A stretch of 64,000 bases of DNA from Trebouxia sp. TZW2008. Lineage: Eukaryota > Chlorophyta > Trebouxiophyceae > Trebouxiales > Trebouxiaceae. The stretch lies in NCBI GenBank assembly GCA_002118135.1, contig BDIU01000425.1:262-64261 (forward strand), given 5' to 3'. Below are positions 46,791-57,400 of this stretch, piece by piece (the first letter of the stretch is position 1; each line of letters begins with the position of its first letter). The notes under the pieces are model-generated. The model had not been told where the DNA came from. It did no database searches and saw nothing but the letters and a program-made list of their open reading frames with translations. The position numbers and the translations under genes were made by a program.

Positions 46791-49700
46791 ATGGCAAATA
46801 TCGGTGGCACAACACAACGAGATACGGAGGTCCGACTGCCAAGGGCGACAAGGGTCCGCAACAAGCAGCCCGCAGACCAGCAGGTTGGGCTCTCTCTCAC
46901 AGCCATGTTGTCAGACTTCTTACCTTTACCCAAGCTTTGGCACGTTCGTGAACCAAGCTGCATAGGCAACGCGTGAAAGTTGCTGGCCAGACTGAAGATT
47001 CATTGCAACAATGCCTGGTGCTACTTTGCTGTGACTTGCAGATCACTGCTGAGCAAATTCTGCGAGAGTCAAAGGAGTTGCAAGAGGTAGACTTCAAGGC
47101 TCCCAAGCAGAAGATCAGCAGTCCTGCAGAGCTAGCTGAGTACAGACTCAGGAAACGCAAAGAATTTGAGGACTTGGTGCGCAGAGTGAGGTGGAATCAA
47201 GGAGTGTGGGTCAAGGTAACCGTAACTTTCCATCTGACCATACCATGCCATGCTGGAACGTAGTGCTGTAACGGCTAAATTTCTGTGCTGCAGTATGCAC
47301 AGTGGGAAGAGTCCCAAAAAGACTATAGGCGAGCTCGCTCAGTCTGGGAGCGAGCTCTGGACGTCAACTACGCCAGTGTCACAGTCTGGCTCAAGTATGC
47401 CGAGATGGAGATGCGAGCACGCTTCATCAACCATGCTCGCAACATCTGGGACCGCGCTGTCACACTATTGCCCCGCATTGATCAGCTCTGGTACAAGTAC
47501 ATTCACATGGAGGAGATGCTGAATAATGTGCCAGGAGCGCGCCAGATCTTTGAGCGATGGATGCAATGGGAGCCTGATCACCATGGCTGGGCAGCGTATA
47601 TCAAGGTGGAGTGACTTTTCTCATAAAGACTGCACTGATGACTCGGCAGAACTGTCCTATTACTGAATTGACCTTGCTCAGAACTACCACTGCAATAGGA
47701 ATGCAGTGATGATTGGAGCCCATTTGCACTGTCCTGACAAAAGAATGCCCTTGTGTCGAGTGCCAGTATATAGACAAGCTCCTGTATCACAAGCTCATGC
47801 TTCATGCTTAATGATGATCATGCTGATCAAGTCAAATCTACTTGCCGCAATGAAGACAGCACTGGAAGCTGCACTGATAGCAGCAGCAGAATCAGTATTG
47901 CAAACCTGGCAGAGAATTGTAAGGCATGCAACAGTACTACCCTTGCATTGTTATGCAGTGTTTGCACATCAATGTGCACGAAGGCTCAGACTTACGACAC
48001 TGCATGCTACTTTTGCATCAGACATTCTGCACCTATCGCTGCTTATCTGAACTGCAGATGGAACTACGGTACAATGAGATTGACCGAGCACGCAACATTT
48101 ACGAGCGCTATGTCCAGTGCATACCCAGCGTGAAAGCTTGGGTCAGGTACGCCAAGTTTGAGATGAAGAATGGGCAGGTGGGCTTGGCAAGGCAATGCTA
48201 TGAAAGAGCAGTGGGCGAGATGGGCGAAGATGCTCAGACCGTGAGTCCTCGTCTCAATCCCAGCAATTTGCAGCATACATATTACGCGACATGCACATGA
48301 TGCTGCTCAAATCCAAGCTTATACGGCAAGGCCAGGCTTGTCGATGTTTTCTTTTGCTGCATGACTGGTCTGTCCAGATTGCAATTTGCTGCTGTATGAT
48401 CACCGAATACTCAATCGACCGCCTGCAACAGCAGCACCTCATTGACTTCATGCAGCAGTCAAAAGCTTTCTTGGAGTCTGAGTCAGCTGCTGCTGTTGCT
48501 GCTGCAGCAAGAGCTCTTCATCAAGTTTGCTGAGTTCGAGGAGAAGTGCAAAGAGCCAGAGCGGGCACGAGCTATATACAAGTATGCCTTGGACCACATA
48601 CCCAAGGGTCAGGCGCAGGATGTCTACAAGAAGTTTGTGGCATTTGAGAAGCAGCATGGGGACCGAGAAGGCATTGAGGTACAGTGCCCACCTCACGTAA
48701 CATACATTAAAATGCATGATAGTTGGCCTCACAGGCCTTGCTAGGTACGTATAGCCACCAAGTGACTGTCTTGGAGGGACCTTGTCTTTTCACATGCTGA
48801 ACCTTTTCAAGCACTAATAAAAAATGTCACTGTTCCCAATATAGCATCAGCTGCTTGCTAGCTTTCAAGCTAATGGTCATTCTCAACAAGACAAATAAAT
48901 GCATGCTAAGCAATTCAAGCATTGTCTGAAACATGCATCAACAGCATTTGCACCTTGCAAGCAATCTTATGAAGTATCACGAAATCTGCTATTGTTTTGG
49001 TTGCTGCTATGACATGTCATAGATCCTGAAATGTTGTCACGCAGACTCAAAATGCAGCTTATCAGATGTGCCATTGCACAGGCAGTTGCTTGTCGCCACA
49101 TGACACATTGACATCAACTGGCTGGTTTTGCTTCAGGATGTCATTGTTGGGGAGAGGCGCTTTCAGTATGAAGCTGAGGTGAAGAAGAACCCCTTGAATT
49201 ATGACTCTTGGTTTGACTACATCAGACTTGAAGAAGCTGCCGGAGACTATGACAAAATCCGTGAGGTATGCAGACAGACCAATGTGTGAGTCAAATTTGC
49301 AAAGCAATGCCACGCAATGCGTATGCACTGATGCTGCAGTTCAGTGCGTTTGAGCCAAGTGTGCAAAACGCGTACACACTGGGGACCAAAAAGGCTGTGT
49401 GAAGCACATGCATGTCACTGGTCTGCTGCTGTCCCTATGCTAGCGATATTCTTCCATAGGACGACGTTCTTGACAGCTGTGACCTTGCATGCAACAGGTG
49501 TATGAGAGGGCCATTGCCAATGTGCCGCCTGCAGCTGAAAAGCGCTACTGGCAGCGCTACATCTACCTCTGGATCAACTACGCCCTGTTTGAGGAGCTAG
49601 AGGCTCAGGATGCAGACCGCACCAGGGAGGTGCACAGGGCGTGCCTCAAACTCATACCTCACAAGGCCTTCACATTTGCAAAGGTGAGCCCCATCAGGAG

Positions 49701-52700
49701 ACTTTGCCTGATGCTCGTGACTCAAGCTCGTACCCCACCAAGCCTTCGCATTTGCAAAGGTGAGTGCCCCCTGAAATTTTTTACACATTCCAAAGCGTGC
49801 GGGGACAGCAGGCAAAAGCTTCAATTGGGTCAGTGCTCTGGGCGTTGAGTCTGAATGCTTGAGCAGCAAGCTTGAGCCTAGCTGTGTTAAAAGCCAACAT
49901 TGCTGCAGCATGTATGTGCCGTGGGAGGCTGCAAGCTAACAATGTTACAAAGTGCTCATGGTCTCAGAAATGTTGCTGGACGTGCTCATATCGGCAACGC
50001 AGCCAAATCGAGCGCTCAAGGTCTTCATCGCTTTGCCAATAGCACTGCTGCGATGTGGTTGACTGAATTCGTTTTCTGCAGATGTGGATTTTGGCTGCAC
50101 AGTTCGAGCTGCGGCAGCTACGATTAGATGCAGCCAGGAAGATCCTGGGCATGTCTCTGGGCATGTGTCCCAAAGACCGAACCTACAAGGCCTACATTGA
50201 GGTGAGTTTGATGACTCTGCTGATGGCATAAGCAAGAATCAAGCAGACTGCCCATGCTGTGAATGAGTTGCACATCATCCTATACTCAACGCATGATCTT
50301 CCTTGAAACAGCAGAGACTCAGGTGCTGTCGTTGCACAAAGCCTTTGCAGCATTGGCATGCTGTGGTGCAAAGCCACCTCCTCAGCATGTGTTCATGCTC
50401 CACAGCAGGACACGTCGCGAGTGGCAACTGCCTGCTGACAAATGCTTGTTCTTACAACAATATCATTTGCGCTGCCGATTGCTGCTTGAGGACACCGCGC
50501 AAGTGCACCTTGTAACAGCACATGCAACAATTGCTGTGATCTGCTTGCAGATTGAGCGTCAGCTTGGCAACATTGAGCGTGTGCGCACTCTCTATGAAAA
50601 GTACCTTGAATGGAGCCCAGCCAACTGCACAGCCTGGTGCAAGTTTGCTGAGTTTGAGCAGCAGTATTTAGGGGAGGTTGACAGAGCGCGTGCCATCTAC
50701 GAGCTAGCTATTGCTCAGCCTGTGCTTGATATGCCAGAAGTGCTTTGGAAGGTACCCCTGGCTTGCATACTGCATCTGCTGACTGAGTTGCCGCGCACAT
50801 GCTTTGCAAACTTGTTGGGGACAGTCCGCTGCTCCTGTACATTCTTAGCTGGGCTCCTGAGCCTGCCTACCATGCTTTAGCAGTGAATGAATCAGTGAAA
50901 ATGCTCTGCTGCACAAAAACCAGCGTTCTGCACATTGTTCATGGCCTGTCAGCCCTGTATATGCTTTGAGGCATGCTCTTGTTTGCAATCATACCTGCAC
51001 GCAGGCATCTCTGCTCTGTCAGGTGTCATGTGGCTTGCATCATCAGCACTTGCATGACTACAGCGAGCTTCAATGGCCCTGTCGAGTGCATACAGAAGCA
51101 GTGCCTTGCATACTGGCCACTTTATAGGTCTTCTGCATGCATGCTTTGTCGCGTGGATGCTGTGACTTGGAACGCTGTTTGTGGCGTGCCAGGTTTGCAA
51201 CATGTTTTGGCCATGCTCCCTGCCTCTAGCATAGATGACAAAAAGAAGACTGTTAGCACCTAATCAGCCATGTATACGCCCAAATGCATCACTGCACTGT
51301 GGGATGTCAGAGACTGCATGTTCAGTTACTCAGGCAGTATCTGACATGCAACGTGTGCTTGTGCAGTCGTACATTGACTTTGAGATCAGCGAAGGCAACA
51401 GGGAGAACACCAGGAAGCTGTACGAGCGGCTGCTGCAAAGAACGAGGCATGTCAAGGTACAGTGACTTCTTTCTGTAGCGACTGCTTTGGTTCCTCAGAA
51501 CAGTTGACTCTAGACCAAGTTGCCTTTGCTCAGAGGCATCACTGCAGTCAGATTGTGGTGACTGGTTCACAGTTGCCTTGTCCTTACATTGAGAATGTCT
51601 TCACATTGAACGTCCTTACAAGGAGAGGTTTCTGTATGTAGCAATGTGTCATTACATGCTTCCTAACGCATCAGCCTTCAAAGACTTGACAAATTGGCCT
51701 GGCTGTGCAAATCAGCCTCCTTTGCTTCATCTGCACCTCAGTCGCAGTGTGAATATGCATACACAGTAACTTGCCTTGCAGCATCCGACTAAATCAGCTG
51801 TATTGCGGTGCCCATGCAACAAGCTGTGTGTAACATGTCTGACCTGAACCCATGACTACATGGTGGCTAGGACCCAAATTTGAGTCTTACCACTTCTCTG
51901 CGTGGCCAAAAGTCCAAGCTTGTGTAGCAATATGCAAATTTGGATCTTAGCCACGAACCCATTACATTTAGCCTTGTTCTTGAAGGCATCTACAGCGCAA
52001 AGATACTCATGTTACGTGTCATGCAGGTTTGGTTGAGTTATGCTGGCTTTGAGGCAACTCCAGCCAGCATGCTGGGTGAAGAAGCTCAAGGAGGGGAGGT
52101 TGATGAAGCTGAACGGCGGCAAGCGGCAGCTGCACAGGAAGGTCCTGTTGCTGCAGCTGATAGAGAAGCCCATGCACGCAGGTACAATTTTCATGACTGT
52201 CTGTATGCTTGTCTGTATACCTAAATGTGCAGTGGGTATGAGAGAGCAGTCTATAGCCTGAGGGATGTTGTTGGCTTTTGCGGTCTGTGCAAGAAGTACT
52301 GTTGGCCTACAACTGTGTTTATTGGTGTGGTGCAGTGTGTATGAGAGGGCGTTCCGTAGCTTGAGGGAGCACCAGCCTGACGCCAAGGAGGAGGCTGTCA
52401 TGCTGCTGGAGGCCTCTTGGCTGCCATGGTGTGTGCAAGAGAGTGTGTTGGCCTACAAACAGAGTTGTTTGTGTGGTGCAGTGTGTATGAGAGGGCATTC
52501 CGCAGCCTAAGGGAGCACCAGCCAGACGCCAAGGAGGAGGCTGTCATGCTGCTGGAGGCCTGGCGCACCTTTGAGGGCGACAGCTCAGCAGCAGAGCAAC
52601 GGCAGGTCAGCCTTTTCTGTGTTCATCACATTCAGGCAACTCATGATGCAGGACCTGCAAGCAGTGCATGTTGCCCACCTAAACAAGTCCAGCGCACTCT

Positions 52701-53404
52701 TGTGTTTTCAGCCAAAAGCAGTCTGTGACACTGGACGCTGCAATGTAGCCATGTCCTGTCACACCCCTCGTAGGTCAATCTTCTGTGGGTTGTTGCTTTG
52801 AAGGCAGCAATCCCGGGCTGCCTCTTTAGACAGAGGCTCCCGTACTAACGCCTGACGGCGCAGACTTTTCTTTTTTTTCTTCTTTTTCCTGTCACACCCA
52901 ACTATTGCTGCCACAGCAGCTCAAGTTCTCTCCCCTGTCACAAGCACTGGATGCATACTCATGCTGATTGATCAATGTGAATCGTTGGCTTTTGTTTGGG
53001 AAAGGCAAAGCTCGCCTTGCAATTTTGCTGCGACAGGAAGCCTTGTTTTAACGTCCCAGTGAATGCATTGATACACCAGCTTGCACAGAATTACCTGCTG
53101 CAACAAGTCTGCTGTCAACGTACTTTCTGCAAGTTCTGACCTCGTGTATGTCTGCATGAATGACACAGTGGATTATCTCTGATTGCAGGCTGCAGTTGAG
53201 GCAGTTGAGCGAAAAATGCCCAAGAGGCTCAAGCGTAAGAGGAGGATACAAACAGATGAGGGTCTGGATGCTGGCATGGAGGAGTACTATGACTATGTGT
53301 TTCCAGAGGAGGCTGGAGCTGCACCCAACCTCAAATTCCTGGAGCTGGCACAAGCGTGGAAGCGAAAACAGGCGGCAGGGGGAGGCGAAAATGGGGTGTC
53401 TTAG
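46791..53404 (+). CDS. CRNKL1: CRN/CLF1 (crooked neck-like) pre-mRNA splicing factor, HAT repeat protein
   Basis: Thirteen exons join without frame breaks: 46791-46883, 47042-47215, 47294-47605, 48058-48240, 48508-48678, 49137-49265, 49498-49683, 50082-50201, 50551-50751, 51367-51456, 52027-52181, 52482-52605 and 53189-53404. The product is 717 residues, the family length. Almost every exon carries one or two HAT (half-a-TPR) repeats with their W..YA.FE and A R.I(Y/W)ERA patterns: [42 protein letters not shown] and [11 protein letters not shown]. The C-terminus has the basic block [14 protein letters not shown] and [12 protein letters not shown] is a scaffold of the Prp19-associated (NTC) complex and is needed for spliceosome activation. 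Eleven of twelve introns are phase 0. The first half of exon 12 is present twice; the upstream copy starts at 52336. Confidence 0.96.
49720..49770. repeat. Partial copy of CRN exon 7 end with donor site
   Basis: TTCGCATTTGCAAAGGTGAG near 49745-49765 repeats the exon 7 end (TTCACATTTGCAAAGGTGAG at 49669-49688). It lies 77 bases downstream within the intron and keeps a perfect GT donor. Confidence 0.75.
51495..51640. mobile_element. Decayed MITE copy in a CRN intron
   Basis: ACAGTTGACTCT near 51499 and, at the other end, GAGAGGTTTCTGTA mirror the terminal repeats of the element at 27476-27653. The interior blocks CACTGCAGTCAGATT, GTCCTTACATTGAGAATGTC and GTCCTTACAAGG are shared too. Confidence 0.6.
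52269..52560. repeat. 146-bp tandem duplication spanning CRN intron 11 and exon 12
   Basis: Copy 1 covers about 52269-52414 and copy 2 about 52415-52560. Each holds the end of the intron, the acceptor and the first ~80 coding bases of exon 12 ([16 protein letters not shown] and on). The coding halves differ at about five positions, all of them synonymous. Copy 1 runs into a stop if translated past the junction, so the downstream copy gives the full exon. Confidence 0.9.
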
Positions 53405-54402
53405 CATCATTTGTGTATAATTCATGTCAGATGTTCACATTTGTCAGTCAGTCAGTCAGGTGGTCAGGTTCTAAATCATTGCAGGATGGTGTTTGCAATT
53501 TTCGCAGTGTAGTGTGACATTGTGTTGCAATCTGTGACATGGGGTTGTCAGCCAGGAGAACATGAACGGCTGTGGTGTCACGCTGATATAGCCTAAAGCT
53601 GTCTTGACAAAACTCAGGAAAACATCTCCCTTTACAGTCAGGTGTATGTTGCATCCAGGAAGCAACTGCTGTAGCAGCTATAAACTGATCAATTGATCAA
53701 ATTTTGATTACTTTCTGGACTCCATGGATGCAAGGCTGCCCAAAACAGGAAAGGTATGTACACAAAGCGTTGGCTTATGTGCAACTTGCCAAACAGCCAT
53801 TGGAGGTGATGACAATCAACCTGTGACGGACAGGTTCATTGTGACAATCAACATGTTTTACTAATGCCCTGTTGCGATCCCGTCCCGTCGCCCCGTCTCT
53901 ACGTACCCTCTGCCGGGGGTTTAGGGTTTAGGGATTCGTGCCTCTACTTGCTCCCCTGCGTTAAAACACACCGGATCCCAAAACCCTCTGGTGCAAAACG
54001 CAAAAACACCCTAAAACCCTAAGCCCTATAGCCACCCTAACTCCCCTAACAAAATTGAAAGTTCAAAATTTTCTAGGGTTTTGCAAAACCCTGCGCGCTC
54101 AGATCCGGTGTGTATTAACGTCAGGGCTACTCGCTACGTGCGCTCCGTGCGAGACGGGACGACGGGACGGGACACGGAGGACGGGACATGCAGTTGTATA
54201 GGCTAATGCTTGACGACTTTGCACAACAATTCATAGAATTTCGCGTTGTATAAACGACGACAGAGAATGCAAACACTTGCGAGAACAACGCGGTCTGTCT
54301 GCTGAGCCATCCGTTCGTACAACTAGACCTGCGTACTCGCAGCATAACATGCCAAACAGTGCAAAGTACTTTGCAGCTTAGTTTCGATGCTCGAACAGGC
54401 GC
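53405..54402. other. Intergenic region, CRN 3' end to RluA gene start
   Basis: The left part is the CRN 3' UTR; a short GTCA run sits at 53441-53458. The middle is occupied by the foldback element at 53877-54186. No gene is supported. Confidence 0.5.
53877..54186. mobile_element. Foldback/MITE-like element with telomere-type motifs
   Basis: The outer arms 53877-53899 (ATCCCGTCCCGTCG...) and 54151-54173 are inverted copies, matching at 21 of 23 positions. Inner arms GTTAAAACACACCGGATC at 53960-53977 and its inverted copy at 54102-54119 match at 17 of 18. Between the arms lie GGGTTTAGGGTTTAGGG (53917-53933) and, on the other strand sense, several CCCTAAA-like units (54008-54045). The element has no coding capacity, its base composition differs from the surroundings, and no clear target-site duplication is visible. 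Confidence 0.75.
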
Positions 54403-57400
54403 ATGTCATGTATCGCGTTTAAACGCCAGGCAATTCTGTGGCACGCACCGGCTATAGGGAAGCATGCACGACTGCTTTCCTTATTGACGCGCAACCCCTT
54501 CAGCTTTTTGCATAGCGCTGCTAGGCTGAGACCTTGCAGCATGCCCGTGGTTTCAAATAAGGTTGTTGAGTTGGCTGACACCCCAGCGAAAGCCGACGAT
54601 TACATCACAGTGAATGGTCTACGGTTGGTACGCCGTGGCGATGACATTGCGTGCTGCTTTGCGTCCAGCAGCCAGTTTGATAGACCTGCTGCTGCAGGTC
54701 AAACCTTACTATTTTGACTTCCTGTGCTCTGTCAAGAAGCGATGGCTGGGCATGACCATCATTGACGTCTTCTCAGAGGTGCGCAAGCTTGCAGCTGCTC
54801 AGTGACTTCTGTGAAGCTGACCATTGCTGAGCCGTGTTTTGCACTGTGGCTGCACAAAGTGGACCACTCCCGTTGCTGCAAAATGCTGCCATACCACAAG
54901 CACACACCAATGATTGGCTGCGCCAAATGACACGCCCCCACTGCTGCAAAGCGGCGCCATACTACAAGCACACAACAAAGTTTGACATGTGCAGGATTCT
55001 TGTAGGAATTTGCCTCTCGGCCAAGAAGCTATTACGAGGAAGCATTTGCAGATGGTCGACTCAGGATAGAGGGAGGCAAGGGCACAGCCACCGCAACAAC
55101 ACCGCTCAATGATAATCATCGCATGCGGCACTTCATCCATCGCCATGAGCCGCCTGTTCTGGATTTGCCTGTTGAGGTGTGAGTCTTGCTGCTTGATTGC
55201 AATCCTGTAGTACAGATCAGCAGCATGTGTCACTCCATGTCTGTCTGTGAGCACAGGCATGATCTCTGTTCCCATACAAATGTGTCGACTTGTATGTTGG
55301 GTCTGTTGAGGTGTAGAGAATTAAGACTTTATTGCAGTGATGTGCAATAGGTGATCTCTGTTTCAGTGATGCTTGTCATCATATGATCAAGTGGTGATGA
55401 TGTCCTGTGAGCACAACCATGAACTGCTGATAATTTGCAAAATGGCATGCCTGCAGCTGCCACAACACAGTCCCGCTGAATGCTTGTCATCGTGACATTG
55501 GCTGATGATGCCCAGTTTGCACAACCATTGCCTGCATTTGCAGCATGTAATGCCTGCAATTATTCCAATGCAGGAAGCATTGATCTGCATTTCATGCAGC
55601 AACAGTAAGCCAAGTGTGCCAAGCACAATTCTGGGCAGTACTTTATCATTATGTCATGCACACGCCATGCTACAGGCCCTTCTGCAGGCTGCATTGACAG
55701 ATTACCCTGATCAGCAACATTAGTCAGCAGCATGCCTGTCCAGACCTCCTGACATTTTCCAAAACTTGGCCTTCCTGTAGTTTGAGAAGAAGGTCTGGTT
55801 AAGGTCAAGATTCATTTTGACAGTGAGGGGCGAGAAAGCATCCGGAGCAGGAGATGGGTGGTTGTGTGGTGCAGACTGCTTTGGTTGGCAACGGCAATGC
55901 AATGGTTTATGACAGACTGTGATGAGGTCACCCAGGATGCATTGGTGCATTTGTTCCAGAATGATGTTGCAGGTTGTAGGAGGAACAGACGATCTGATAG
56001 CAGTCCACAAGCCTGCAACTGTGCCAGTGCATGTGTCCAAGCAGTATTGCAAGAATACAGTGATGGCATTGCTAGAGTTTGAGAGGCCAGACTTTTTCTA
56101 CAGGGAATGGCGCATCTCATTGGGAATGATGCTGCAGGTTGTAGGAGAAACAGACGACCTGATAGCAGTCCACAAGCCTGCCAGTGCGCCAGTGCATGTG
56201 TCCGGCCAGTATCGCAAGAACACAGTGATGTCATTGCTGGGGATTGAGCGGCCAGACCTGGGGAAGCTTTTTCCTGTGCATCGCCTGGACAAGCCAGTGT
56301 CAGGCCTGCTGCTCATTGCCAAAAGTGCAGCTGCTGCCAATGCAGTCAGAGCTTTGATACAGGTGCATTGCAATTGCTTGCCTGATGCAGTCTCATATTT
56401 TTTCAGCTGCTGCCAATGCAGTCATTTTCATTCATTCTAAGCCTGTGCTAGATAGGCTTAGCAGGCCCAGCTAGGCAGTCAGGGCTCTGATACAGGTACA
56501 CTGCCACGGACTTCCTGATGCTGTCTGCTATTTTGTCCACTGTGGCATATCCTTCCAACAAATTGCTTGCACAACAACATGAACAATGCCAGACCTCGGA
56601 AAGCTCTTCCCTGTGCATCACCTGGACAAGCCAGTGTCAGGCCTGCTGCTCATCACCTAAAGGGCAGCTGCTGCCAATGCAGTCAGGGCTCTGATACAGG
56701 TGCATTGCAATTGTCCTGGTGCAGTCTGTTGCTTTTGCTAGTGTATCGCCTGGACAAGCCATTGTCAGGCCTGCTGCTCATTACCTAAAGTGTAGCTGCT
56801 GCCAATGCAGTCACAGCTTCAATACAGGTGCATTGCAAATGCTTCCCTAATGCAGTCTCATGCCTTTTCAGCTGCTGGCGATGCAGTCACAGCTCTGATA
56901 CGGGTGCAGTACAACTGTCCTGATGAAGTTATTGCTTTTCCCTGTGCATTGCCTAGGCAAGCCAGTGTCTGGTCTGCTGCTGATTGCCAAAAGCGCGGCT
57001 GCTGTCAATGCAGTCAGAGCTCTGATACAGGTGCGTTGCAACTGGTCTCTTGATGCTCCTGTCAACAAACATCCGGCATGTCTGAGTTTGAAAGTTTTTC
57101 TGCCCACAGGATGAAGCATCTGTGCAGAAGACCTATATCGCAAGGGTCCTGGGCTCCTTTCCTGACGGGCCCATTACCGTCAACAAGCATTTGGCATGGG
57201 ACTCGCGCACCAACCATGCCTATCTCATGGAGTCAGATGGCACATTGTCCCAAAAAGAGAGTATGGGAAGAGTACCAGAACCTAGCCAGAGCCAATGGTT
57301 GCAAGCCAAGGCAGCTCAGACTGACTTCAGGCTTCTGTCAGTTGCCCCTGATGGCAAAACTAGCCTGGTGGAATGCTTGCCTAAGACAGGGCGCACCCAC

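Noticed and set aside
52790..52865. Structured RNA suggested by two short hairpins (GCCTCT/AGAGGC and CGCC/GGCG)
   Set aside because: The hairpins are short, match no RNA family I know, and lie in an intron beside a T-rich tract.
55973..56137. First RluA exon 4 copy as part of the main coding sequence
   Set aside because: Splicing it in full would duplicate the TDDLIAVHKP segment and break the domain. The second copy alone gives a normal family protein.
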